Shown: positions 53,242-60,843 of the stretch, in pieces
Layout of the letters: each line of letters begins with the position of its first letter
How positions within the stretch are numbered: the stretch's first letter is position 1
Made by a program: the position numbers and the translations under genes
Origin: Aquabacter sp965279295
Lineage (GTDB): Bacteria; Pseudomonadota; Alphaproteobacteria; Rhizobiales; Xanthobacteraceae
Length of the DNA stretch: 64,000 nt
Direction: 5' to 3' (one strand)
Assembly: GCA_965279295.1 (NCBI GenBank)
Contig: CBDIHQ010000016.1
Notes under the pieces: model-generated
What the model was told of the DNA's origin: nothing
Seen by the model: the letters and a program-made list of their open reading frames with translations, nothing else
Databases searched by the model: none

Positions 53242-54175
53242 AAAGCCAGATCAGGGCGGCATAAATCGCAATCAGGACTGCGGCACCGCAGAGGGCGATT
53301 TTCGTGGAAGGGCGAGGGGGCGCCAGCCACCAGCCAAAGCGCCGGCTGGTCGAGGGCACAAGATAGTTCAGCAGGATCACGCTGATGACGTTGGAGATGA
53401 ATAAGGCAACGGCCGGAGCAAGGCCGAGCCGTTCCAGGAAGATCGGGTATTCGACCATTCTGCCGAACAGATACACCACCGGAAACAGCACCAGCAGGAC
53501 GATCATGTTCTGCTTCCAGGGCGCCGGTCGAACCTCGCCCTCTTTGGCTGGCGCAAACCACTGATCGAAACCGGAGCGGGCGATGCGCGCGTGAAACCCC
53601 TTCAGAAAGGGCGCGGCATCGGCCAGCAGCGCGGCGCGTTCCGGGGAATTAAGCCACGCCTGAAGATGCTCCTCGGAATCGAACCGAAGGATCGAGAGCC
53701 AATGTTCCTGCACGCCGGGAATGGGGGGCTCGAAGCGGTAGCCTTGAAAGCCCGGCGCCTGGCTTTGCGCGGTTGCAATGCGCTGCTCCCAATTGCGGTA
53801 GGCCGCCTCCTGCCCCGGCGCCACGCGGGTGGATATGACGGCGGAAGCCGGGGCCGGCATGACGCCAGCGGCGCCGTCGTGAACCATATTGACGTCATCG
53901 CGCCCCGCCAGCAGGTGCTGGGCTTGCTTGACGCGTTGGAAGCGTTCCTTGGAGTTGAGCCATCGCACGGCGTTTTCGCTGCTGTCGAAACGCTGTAGAA
54001 TCACCCAGTCCATTTGCGCCGGCGGGCTCGGCTTCATAATGGTTTGCCCGAGAAAGCCGGGCTGGGTCGCGATCAGTGCGCCCGTCTCCTGCTGCCAGGC
54101 GGTGAATTCCCCTTCCAGCCCCGGCTGGATCTGAGTCTGGATCACCACCGTGACCGCGTCTTCCGGTTTCGTCAT
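53225..54175 (-). CDS. Tandem antibiotic-biosynthesis-monooxygenase (ABM)-domain membrane protein
   Basis: 316 residues. Two ABM/dimeric ferredoxin-like repeats (about 8-95: AVTVVIQTQIQPGLEGEFTAWQQE...WVILQRFDSSENAVRWLNSKER; about 110-200: AVISTRVAPGQEAAYRNWEQR...WLSILRFDSEEHLQAWLNSPER) are followed by three membrane helices (about 220-315). ABM domains bind haem or quinol-like substrates; the tethered tandem form is widespread and uncharacterised. It is convergent with the GNAT gene and probably unrelated to it. Confidence 0.85.
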   Translation of the reverse strand: MTKPEDAVTVVIQTQIQPGLEGEFTAWQQETGALIATQPGFLGQTIMKPSPPAQMDWVILQRFDSSENAVRWLNSKERFQRVKQAQHLLAGRDDVNMVHDGAAGVMPAPASAVISTRVAPGQEAAYRNWEQRIATAQSQAPGFQGYRFEPPIPGVQEHWLSILRFDSEEHLQAWLNSPERAALLADAAPFLKGFHARIARSGFDQWFAPAKEGEVRPAPWKQNMIVLLVLFPVVYLFGRMVEYPIFLERLGLAPAVALFISNVISVILLNYLVPSTSRRFGWWLAPPRPSTKIALCGAAVLIAIYAALIWLFTRHV

Positions 54176-54331
54176 GGGGCTCTCCAGTCGATCCAGATAC
54201 CGCCTGGGCGCAGGAGGGCACTGCGAAACGAATTCCCCTTCAGTTCCTTAGCGCACAAGAAAGCGCAGGCGCCACCGATCGATGGCGCCTTATCCCGCGC
54301 TTTCGCCCTCAGGCGTCTTAAGGCTGCGCGA

Positions 54332-54961
54332 TCAGGCAAACGCCGCGCGGGCGGCCGCGACAAGAGCGCGGGCATCGGTGGCGACGGCCTGCGCGTTCTT
54401 GCCCGGCTTGTAGAGCGCGGAGCCGATGCCGAAGCCTTGGGCGCCGGCGGCCCGATAGGCTGCCATGTTTGCGGCATCGATGCCGCCGACCGGCAATAGC
54501 GGGATATCGGTGAGCACGGCGCGCCAGGCCTTGACGATCTGCGGCGGGATGCCCTCGGCCGGAAACAGCTTCAGAGCATCGGCCCCGGCCTTGCGCGCGG
54601 CGAAGGCTTCGGTGGGGGTTGCGACGCCGGGCGTGCAGATGAGGCCGCGCGCCTTGGCGGCGCGGATCACCTCAAGGTCCGCGTGCGGCATCACGATCAC
54701 CCGGCCACCGGCCTGCGCAACGGCGTCCACATCGTCGGTTGTGAGCACGGTCCCGGCGCCGATCAGGGCGCGATCGCCAAAGGCATCCGCCAGAAGACGG
54801 ATCGAGGCGAGCGGTTCGGGCGAATTCAGCGGCACCTCGATGAGGGTGAAGCCCGCGTCCACCAGCGCCGCGCCGACGGCCGGCGCTTCCGCGGGCGTGA
54901 GGCCGCGCAGGATGGCGACGAGGGGGCAGCGGGCGAGAGCATCCGTGAAGGTCAGCGACAT
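54332..54961 (-). CDS. dgoA: 2-dehydro-3-deoxy-6-phosphogalactonate aldolase
   Basis: 209 residues from the ATG at 54961 (MSLTFTDALARCPLVAILRGLTPAEA). A class I aldolase of the KDPG/KDPGal family that splits 2-dehydro-3-deoxy-6-phosphogalactonate into pyruvate and glyceraldehyde 3-phosphate. The acid residue is in TLIEVPLNSPEPL (about 40) and the Schiff-base Lys in DALKLFPAEGIPP (about 126). It follows dgoK by 17 bp and completes the De Ley-Doudoroff branch. The KDPGal rather than KDPG assignment rests mainly on the dgoK partner. Confidence 0.92.
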   Translation of the reverse strand: MSLTFTDALARCPLVAILRGLTPAEAPAVGAALVDAGFTLIEVPLNSPEPLASIRLLADAFGDRALIGAGTVLTTDDVDAVAQAGGRVIVMPHADLEVIRAAKARGLICTPGVATPTEAFAARKAGADALKLFPAEGIPPQIVKAWRAVLTDIPLLPVGGIDAANMAAYRAAGAQGFGIGSALYKPGKNAQAVATDARALVAAARAAFA

Positions 54962-54978
54962 GGGATTGGTCCCGGAAT

Positions 54979-55908
54979 TCACACCAGCCCGGCGGCGCGC
55001 GCGACGGCGAGCTGCCCGGCGGGGCCGCACCCGGCGGGTGCGCGATGGTGAGGCAGGGCGAGAAGCCCGGCGGCAGTGGCATAGCGATCCGTCAGGGCGA
55101 CGTTGGCCACCAGGGTGAACGGCTCGTGACCGGAGGTGGCGTGGAGCAGTTCGGCGCCGATCAGGAGGCCGGACAGGAAGTCGGCACTATCCGCTTCATC
55201 GAGCCGGCCGGTGAGGGCGAGGGTGCGCACCGCGAACAGGCGCGAGAGCAGGGCGCCGCCGCCCTTCAGGTCACGGGCGCTGAGGACGCCCCGGCGGAAC
55301 CCCTCCTCGGAATGGGCATCCCCCTGCATCATCCGACCGAGGATGGTGTGCCCCTTCAACGCGGCGAAGATGTCGCCGGTCATATAGGTGGCGAACCGCT
55401 CGATGCGCCCGTCGCCCACGCGCACCCATTTGGAATGGGTGCCGGGCAGCACGAACAGGCCATCGCTTTTGCCGAGCCGGGCGAGGGCGCCGAACACCTC
55501 CACCTCTTCGCCCCGGATCACATCCGGCGCGTTTTCATCGTCGAGCAGCAGGCCGGGAACAATGGAGACCGGGCCGAAGCCGTGGGGCGGGTCCGGCACA
55601 GGGGTGAGGCCCAGCGCCAGATCCGCCAGCGTCGCCGGACAGGGGACATAGCGCGCCTCGGTCCAGCCCTGCCGGCTGCCGACCATGCCCGACAGCAGAA
55701 CCGGCAGCGGGCCGTGGGCATGTACCCAGGCGCCGATGGTCGCCACCAGAACATCAGGAAACGCGGCACCGTCCAGGGACATGATGCCCTGCATGCTGGC
55801 GCGGCTGTCCAGGATATGGCCGTCCGCCGCCTGGAGATAGGCCCGCAGCGATGTGGTGCCCCAGTCGAGCGTGATGAGTGCGGGGGGAGTGGGCGAGGCC
55901 GTGTTCAT
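54979..55908 (-). CDS. dgoK: 2-dehydro-3-deoxygalactonokinase
   Basis: 309 residues, ASKHA-fold sugar-acid kinase starting with the phosphate loop ALITLDWGTTSLRAYLQ (about 8-24). LLSGMVGSRQGWTEARYVPCP (about 70-90), FVLPGTHSKWVRVGDGRIERFATYMTGD (about 152-180) and GLLIGAELLHA (about 248) match DgoK. It phosphorylates 2-dehydro-3-deoxygalactonate for DgoA. Transcribed with dgoA and behind the ABC transporter and LacI genes, from which a repeat separates it. Confidence 0.93.
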   Translation of the reverse strand: MNTASPTPPALITLDWGTTSLRAYLQAADGHILDSRASMQGIMSLDGAAFPDVLVATIGAWVHAHGPLPVLLSGMVGSRQGWTEARYVPCPATLADLALGLTPVPDPPHGFGPVSIVPGLLLDDENAPDVIRGEEVEVFGALARLGKSDGLFVLPGTHSKWVRVGDGRIERFATYMTGDIFAALKGHTILGRMMQGDAHSEEGFRRGVLSARDLKGGGALLSRLFAVRTLALTGRLDEADSADFLSGLLIGAELLHATSGHEPFTLVANVALTDRYATAAGLLALPHHRAPAGCGPAGQLAVARAAGLV

Positions 55909-55943
55909 TTAATCCGTAATGTCTCTGCTGAAAGCTCAATCAT

Positions 55944-56040
55944 CGTCATGCCCGGGCTCGTCCCGGGCATCCACGCCCATCCCTTAGCCTGCACCTCGCG
56001 GAGCCGCGTGGATGGCCGGATCAAGTCCGGCCATGACGGC
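55944..56040. repeat. Palindromic extragenic repeat, family C
   Basis: About 97 bp. Outer ends CGTCATG / CATGACG are inverted; the inner stems are GCCCGGG-CTCGT-CCCGGGC (55950-55968) and GGCCGGATCAAGTCCGGCC (56014-56032), and ATCCACG / CGTGGAT pair across the middle. This is the appearance of the common Hyphomicrobiales REP-type element. It fills the gap between the transporter ATPase gene and dgoK and could modulate read-through. Confidence 0.85.
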
Positions 56041-56078
56041 GGAGAGGGGTGCATGTCGCTCCAAGCGCAGGCGTCCCA

Positions 56079-56852
56079 TCAATGGTGCAAAATCTGGCCG
56101 AGGAACGTGCGGGTGCGTTCGTTTTTCGGGGCGGCGAAGAAGGTCTCGGGTGGCGCCTCCTCGACGATCTCGCCCTTGTCCATGAAGATCACGCGGTTGG
56201 CGACCTGCCGCGCGAAGCCCATCTCATGGGTCACGCAGATCATGGTCATGCCGTCCTTGGCCAGCGAGATCATGGTGTCCAACACCTCCTTGACCATTTC
56301 GGGGTCGAGGGCGGAGGTGGGCTCGTCGAACAGCATCACCTTCGGGGTCATGCACAGGGCGCGGGCGATGGCGACGCGCTGCTGCTGCCCACCGGAAAGC
56401 TGGCTCGGATACTTGTTGGCCTGCTCGGGAATGCGCACCCGCTCCAGATATTTCATGGCGATCGCCTCGGCCTCCTTGGCCGCGATGCCGCGCACCTTGC
56501 GGGGCGCCAGGGTGCAATTCTGCAGGACGGTGAGATGGGGGAACAGGTTGAAGGACTGGAACACCATCCCGACTTCCGCGCGCACCTTGTCGAGCCCCTT
56601 GGAGGAGGAGCCGACCTCCACGCCGTCCACGTCGATCTTGCCGCCCTGGTGATGTTCCAGCGCGTTGATGCAGCGGATCAGGGTGGATTTGCCGGAACCG
56701 GACGGCCCGCAGATGACGATGCGCTCACCGGCCCGGACCGTGAGGTTGATCGCCTTCAGGGCGTGGTAATTGCCATACCACTTCTCCACGCCATCCATGC
56801 GGATCATGACCGCACCGTCGGCATCGGGGGCTGGGGAAACGGTGCTGCTCAT
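56079..56852 (-). CDS. Polar-amino-acid-type ABC transporter ATP-binding protein
   Basis: 257 residues from the ATG at 56852. GlnQ-type ATPase: Walker A GPSGSGKSTLIRCINALE (about 52-69), Q-loop VGMVFQSFNLFPHLTVLQN, signature LSGGQQQRVAIARAL, Walker B VMLFDEPTSALDPE and switch CVTHEMGFARQVANRVIFMD. By family it should energise uptake of polar amino acids; in this operon, with dgoK/dgoA, a sugar acid or related anion is a possible substrate (inference). Confidence 0.94.
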   Translation of the reverse strand: MSSTVSPAPDADGAVMIRMDGVEKWYGNYHALKAINLTVRAGERIVICGPSGSGKSTLIRCINALEHHQGGKIDVDGVEVGSSSKGLDKVRAEVGMVFQSFNLFPHLTVLQNCTLAPRKVRGIAAKEAEAIAMKYLERVRIPEQANKYPSQLSGGQQQRVAIARALCMTPKVMLFDEPTSALDPEMVKEVLDTMISLAKDGMTMICVTHEMGFARQVANRVIFMDKGEIVEEAPPETFFAAPKNERTRTFLGQILHH

Positions 56853-56910
56853 CTCAAGTGTCTCCGGTCGGCGAAGTGGCTGCGCGCGCAAGCGCGCAGC
56901 CGGTTGACGC

Positions 56911-57726
56911 TCAGAAGGTCGGCAGCGGCGGCAGAGCCGTCTTGAACCACTTCTGGTTGATGGCGTCGAGTTCGCCATTGTTCTTCACGAAATACAGGAA
57001 GGTGTTGATCCACTGAAGGAAGTCCTGCGAACCGCGACGCACGGTGATGCCGTTGTACTGGCTGCGCAGGGTGATCTTCTTTTCCAGTCCGAGATCCGGG
57101 TTCGCCTCGGCGAGCTGGATGCCGATGACGTTGTTGGAGCCGAGCAGGTCGACCTGGCCGGAAATGAACGCCTGGGCGGCGGTGGCGTCGTCGTCGAAGC
57201 GCATGATGGTCGCGCCCTTGGGCACGGCGGCGGTGAGCGCGGTATCCTGGGTGGAGGCGCGCGCCACGGCGATCTTCTTGCCGACCGTCTGGTCGAGCGT
57301 CTTCACATCCAGCTTCTTCGGGCCGATGAGCTGGATCTCGATGGCGGAATAGGGGATCGAGAACTGCACCTGCTTGGCGCGCTCGGGGGTGATGCCAAAG
57401 GTCGCGACGAGGGCGTCCACCTTGTTGGTGAGCAGGTAGGGGATGCGGTTGGGGCCGGTGACGGAGACCAGTTCCACCTCGACGCCGAGATACTTGCCCA
57501 TCAGCTTGGCGACGTCGGCGTCATAGCCTTCCGGCTTGCCCTGTGCGTCCAGCAGGCCGAACGGCGGCAGGTCGACCAGCATGCCGATCACCAGCTTCTT
57601 CTTCGACAGGATGTCGTCGATGCTCTGGGCCGAGGCGTCGTGTGCCATCGAGCCGGCGGCGAGTGCCGCGAGGCCCAGGGCGGCGAATGTGCGCCGTGCG
57701 GTCTTGAAGACGGTGTCGAGAACCAT
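56911..57726 (-). CDS. Polar-amino-acid-type ABC transporter substrate-binding protein
   Basis: 271 residues with a signal peptide (to HDASAQ, about 33). SBP_bac_3 fold: SKKKLVIGMLVDLPPFGLLDAQGKPEGYDADVAKLMGKYLG (about 40-80), NRIPYLLTNKVDALVATFGITPERA and VQFSIPYSAIEIQLIGPK. The ligand pocket cannot be read for certain. It lies between the permease and ATPase genes of the same system. Confidence 0.93.
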   Translation of the reverse strand: MVLDTVFKTARRTFAALGLAALAAGSMAHDASAQSIDDILSKKKLVIGMLVDLPPFGLLDAQGKPEGYDADVAKLMGKYLGVEVELVSVTGPNRIPYLLTNKVDALVATFGITPERAKQVQFSIPYSAIEIQLIGPKKLDVKTLDQTVGKKIAVARASTQDTALTAAVPKGATIMRFDDDATAAQAFISGQVDLLGSNNVIGIQLAEANPDLGLEKKITLRSQYNGITVRRGSQDFLQWINTFLYFVKNNGELDAINQKWFKTALPPLPTF

Positions 57727-57765
57727 TTGCTTTCCTCCTTTTGGCCGCTTTGGGCGGCGGGTTAA

Positions 57766-58419
57766 TCAGCGCGCGGCTTTGCCGAAACGCTTCTCCAGGT
57801 GACGGGCGTAGAGCGAGAGCGGCCAGCACAGGGCGAAGTAGATGCCCGCGACGATGCCGAACACGAGAAATGGCCGGAAGGTGGCGTTGTTGACGATCTG
57901 CCCGGCGCGAGTGAGTTCGACGAAGCCGATGATCGAGGCGAGCGAGGTGCTCTTCACCAGCAGCACCATGAAGCCCACGGTCGGCGCCACGGCGATCTTG
58001 GCCGCCTGCGGCAGGATGATGTCCCGCATGCGGGTGACATAATGCAGGCCGAGCGCGGTGGAGGCTTCCCACTGGCCCTTGGGGACCGCCTGGATGCAGC
58101 CGCGCCAGATCTCGCCCAGGAAGGCGGCGGCGTTCAGCGTGAGTCCGACGGCGGCGGCGGCCAGCGGGTCCATGGAGGTGCCGATCAGCGCCGCGCCGAA
58201 GAACACCAGGAACAACTGCATGAGCAGCGGCGTGCCCTGGAACAGTTGGATGTATCCGGTTGCGGCCACCCGCAGCCACGGCCAGGGCGAGGTCCGCGCC
58301 AGGGCGACGGCGAGCCCGCCGATCGACCCGCCGACAAAGGCGATGAGCGAGAGCAGCAGCGTCCAGCGCACCGCCATCAGCAGGAAGACGAATTCGGCGG
58401 AGGTGAATTGACGGATCAT
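57766..58419 (-). CDS. Polar-amino-acid-type ABC transporter permease 1
   Basis: 217 residues, about five helices, HisM/GlnP type. The EAA loop is EASTALGLHYVTRMRDIILPQAAKIAVAPTVG (about 120-150), and VALARTSPWPWLRVAATGYIQLFQGTPLLMQLFL gives the family's TP-rich N-terminal loop. It pairs with the next permease; a 14-bp gap separates them. Confidence 0.93.
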   Translation of the reverse strand: MIRQFTSAEFVFLLMAVRWTLLLSLIAFVGGSIGGLAVALARTSPWPWLRVAATGYIQLFQGTPLLMQLFLVFFGAALIGTSMDPLAAAAVGLTLNAAAFLGEIWRGCIQAVPKGQWEASTALGLHYVTRMRDIILPQAAKIAVAPTVGFMVLLVKSTSLASIIGFVELTRAGQIVNNATFRPFLVFGIVAGIYFALCWPLSLYARHLEKRFGKAAR

Positions 58420-58433
58420 GGTTCGTCCCCCGC

Positions 58434-59108
58434 TCAGCGCGCTGCGTCGGAGCGCGCGAACACCGCGCGATAGATCAGGGCGAAAAGCCCGGCGAACATC
58501 AGCGACATGGCGAGATACATGGCCGTGACCACGATGTAGATCTCGAACGAGCGGAAGGTCTGCGACTGGAGATTGTTGGCGATCGCCGTCAGCTCCTCGG
58601 CCGAAATGGCCGAGACCACGCTGGAGGTCAGCATCAGCAGGATGAACTGGCTGGTGAGCGAGGGGTAGATCGCCTTCAGCGCCGGGAAGATCACCACATA
58701 GGTGAACACCTGGAGCGGCTTCAGCCCCAGCGCCTTGCCGGCCTCGATCTGGCCCTTGTGGATGGTCTCGATGCCGGCGCGCACGATCTCGGTGGCATAG
58801 GCGCCGACGTTCACCACCATGGCGAGAAGCGCCGCGTCATTGGCATCGATGCGGAAGCCGACGCGCGGCAGGCCGAAGAAGATCAGGAATATCTGCACCA
58901 GGAAGGGGGTGTTGCGGATCACCTCCACATAGACGTCCACCAGCCAGCGCACCGGGCGCGGGCCGCCGGTCTTGCCGAGCGCGCAGATGATTGCGACGGT
59001 CAGGCCGATCACCATGGCGGTCGCGGAGAGGCGGATGGTGAGCCAGGCGCCGAGCAGAAGCTCCGGCCACGCGTTGAACACCTCCCCGAACTGGAAGACG
59101 TAATTCAT
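58434..59108 (-). CDS. Polar-amino-acid-type ABC transporter permease 2
   Basis: 224 residues from the ATG at 59108 (MNYVFQFGEVFNAWPELLLGAWLTIRLSATAMVIGL). RNTPFLVQIFLIFFGLPRVG (about 65-84) and the EAA loop EAGKALGLKPLQVFTYVVIFPALKAIYPSL are typical. The ATG overlaps the lacI-type gene's stop by 4 bp, so regulator and transporter are one transcript. Confidence 0.93.
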   Translation of the reverse strand: MNYVFQFGEVFNAWPELLLGAWLTIRLSATAMVIGLTVAIICALGKTGGPRPVRWLVDVYVEVIRNTPFLVQIFLIFFGLPRVGFRIDANDAALLAMVVNVGAYATEIVRAGIETIHKGQIEAGKALGLKPLQVFTYVVIFPALKAIYPSLTSQFILLMLTSSVVSAISAEELTAIANNLQSQTFRSFEIYIVVTAMYLAMSLMFAGLFALIYRAVFARSDAAR

Positions 59109-60265
59109 GCGGCGCTTCCTTTCAGGGTCTGCTGGGGTGCGGCGTGCGCGGCGGCCCGCCGCTGGCCGGGCGCGGCGCCGCAGGACTGGCGGATGACGAG
59201 GCGGGGCGGCACGATGATGTGCTCCGGCGGACGCCCCGGCGCATCGATACGGCGCAGAAGCAGCCGCGCCGCTTCCCGACCCACCACGCGCGGATCGGTG
59301 GTGAAGGTGGTGAGCGCCGGGCGGTGCAGGCCGGCCTCGGCGACATCGTCGCAACCCACCACGGCAACGTCCCGTCCCGGTACCAGCCCGCGCTCGCTCA
59401 GCGCCAGCATGACGCCGAAGGCCACGATGTCGTTGTAGCAGACCACCGCGGATGGGTGATCTTCGCCGGCGAACAACTCCCGCCCTGCGGCGTAGCCGGA
59501 GGCGCGGTCGAGCACCGCGCAGGGGATGACGGGGCCACTCTTCAGCCGGTGCCGGCGCAGCGCCTTGCGGAAACCTGCGAGCCGCTCGCTCAAGGGTGCG
59601 ATGCGTCGCGCGCCGCCGACGAAGGCGATGCGCTTGTGGCCGAGCGCGATGAGATGCTCGGTGACCAATTCCATGCCGGCGGCATAGTCGGGGCCAACAT
59701 AATCAGCCGGAAAACCCTCCACCCGCCGCTGCGCGAGCACGCAGGGAAGCCCGGCGCAGTGGCCGTCCTCCAGCGCATCGGCGCGGGTGTCCTCGGCGGG
59801 GACCACAACGATGCCGTCTACCCCATGCTCCTGCATGCGCACCAGGGCGCGGCGTTGGCGTTCGGCGTCTTCGGCGGTGTTGGTGATGAAGGCGACATAG
59901 CCTTCCTGGTCCAGCACGTCGTCGATGCCGGCGGTGAGCTGGGAATAATTGGGCGTGGTGATCTCGCAGAGCACGAGACCCACCGTGCGGGAGGCGCCCG
60001 AGCGCAGGTTGGCGGCGCGGCGATTGTAGACATAGCCAAGCTCGGCCATCGCGGCGTCGACCTTCAGCCGCGTCTCTTCCTTCACCAGGGGGCTCTTGCG
60101 CAGCACGAGGGAGACCGTCGCGCGCGAGACGCCGGCGTGGGCAGCGATGTCCTTGAGGGTGACGCGTTGCGCCTGTCCCACCGGCGCAACCGCTGCCGGC
60201 GAGCGGGCGGCCGATGAGGGGAATTCGCGTTTTTCAGCCAATTTGCGGCCGCTTCTGCCCGTCAC
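59105..60265 (-). CDS. LacI-family transcriptional regulator
   Basis: 386 residues; HTH at about 35-55 (VTLKDIAAHAGVSRATVSLVLRKSPLV) after a basic N-terminal extension of about 33 residues that may be non-native (the start could be later). Then the hinge and the periplasmic-binding-protein-like domain (TVGLVLCEITTPNYSQLTAGIDDVL; DGIVVVPAEDT; HKRIAFVGG; VVCYNDIVAFGVMLAL). It is the first gene of the operon controlling the ABC transporter, dgoK and dgoA; the effector is probably a sugar acid. A perfect palindrome lies upstream of its start. Confidence 0.93.
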   Translation of the reverse strand: MTGRSGRKLAEKREFPSSAARSPAAVAPVGQAQRVTLKDIAAHAGVSRATVSLVLRKSPLVKEETRLKVDAAMAELGYVYNRRAANLRSGASRTVGLVLCEITTPNYSQLTAGIDDVLDQEGYVAFITNTAEDAERQRRALVRMQEHGVDGIVVVPAEDTRADALEDGHCAGLPCVLAQRRVEGFPADYVGPDYAAGMELVTEHLIALGHKRIAFVGGARRIAPLSERLAGFRKALRRHRLKSGPVIPCAVLDRASGYAAGRELFAGEDHPSAVVCYNDIVAFGVMLALSERGLVPGRDVAVVGCDDVAEAGLHRPALTTFTTDPRVVGREAARLLLRRIDAPGRPPEHIIVPPRLVIRQSCGAAPGQRRAAAHAAPQQTLKGSAA

Positions 60266-60352
60266 TGCGACGTCTCTCCCTGCCCCTTGACCCTTGTCGG
60301 GCTCTCGGCAGAGATGTCTCTAAGGGAAGCAGGAGGGACCGGTCAACGTTTT

Positions 60353-60368
60353 TTTAGATCGATCTAAA
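60353..60368. promoter_or_regulatory. Putative LacI-family operator
   Basis: Perfect 16-bp palindrome TTTAGATCGATCTAAA with the central CG typical of LacI/GalR operators, 88 bp upstream of the lacI-type start codon. Position and symmetry suggest autoregulation of the operon. No second copy was noticed elsewhere in the window. Confidence 0.7.
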
Positions 60369-60510
60369 TCGTGCCGCACGGCGGGTACACGCCCTTCGCA
60401 GCGCGTCATTTTTTATTGCGGTGCCCAGGTTTGCGCGAGGTTTGCGCCGGAGCACGACACATGCGGCTTGAGAAGCGAAGACCGCGGTCACACGGGCTGC
60501 AAATATCTGC

Positions 60511-60834
60511 TCAAGGCATCTTCAGTTCGCTGCCCAACTCGACGGTATTTTTCACCTTGTCGTAGACGCAGATCATCGTCACCGTTTGCGTCCCGCCCTT
60601 CGGCTTGCCGCGCACCAGGGCGAGGCCGAAGGAATTGCTGCCAAAGGGATCGACGGTCGCCTTGGCGCCGGTCAATTGCGGCGCCGCTGCCTTGAGGCAG
60701 GCGGTCTCGACCGCCTTCCGGAACTCTGTCCATGCATCGTCGGAAGAGGCGAAGGCGCCCGGCGCCATGACGCACGCTGCGAGCAGGGCGATGGCCGGCA
60801 GGGCGCGGCGGGCGATTGGCAATTCCTTGCTCAT
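60511..60834 (-). CDS. Small secreted protein of unknown function
   Basis: 107 residues from the ATG at 60834, which has GAGGA six bases upstream; the ATG at 60840 is too close to that site. Signal peptide to AFAS (about 30), then a compact domain with cysteines in VETACLKAAAP and TMICVYDKVKNTVEL. The RBS lies in the tex 3' end, so it is coupled to tex. Family not recognised. Confidence 0.7.
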   Translation of the reverse strand: MSKELPIARRALPAIALLAACVMAPGAFASSDDAWTEFRKAVETACLKAAAPQLTGAKATVDPFGSNSFGLALVRGKPKGGTQTVTMICVYDKVKNTVELGSELKMP

Positions 60835-60843
60835 TTGCATTCC

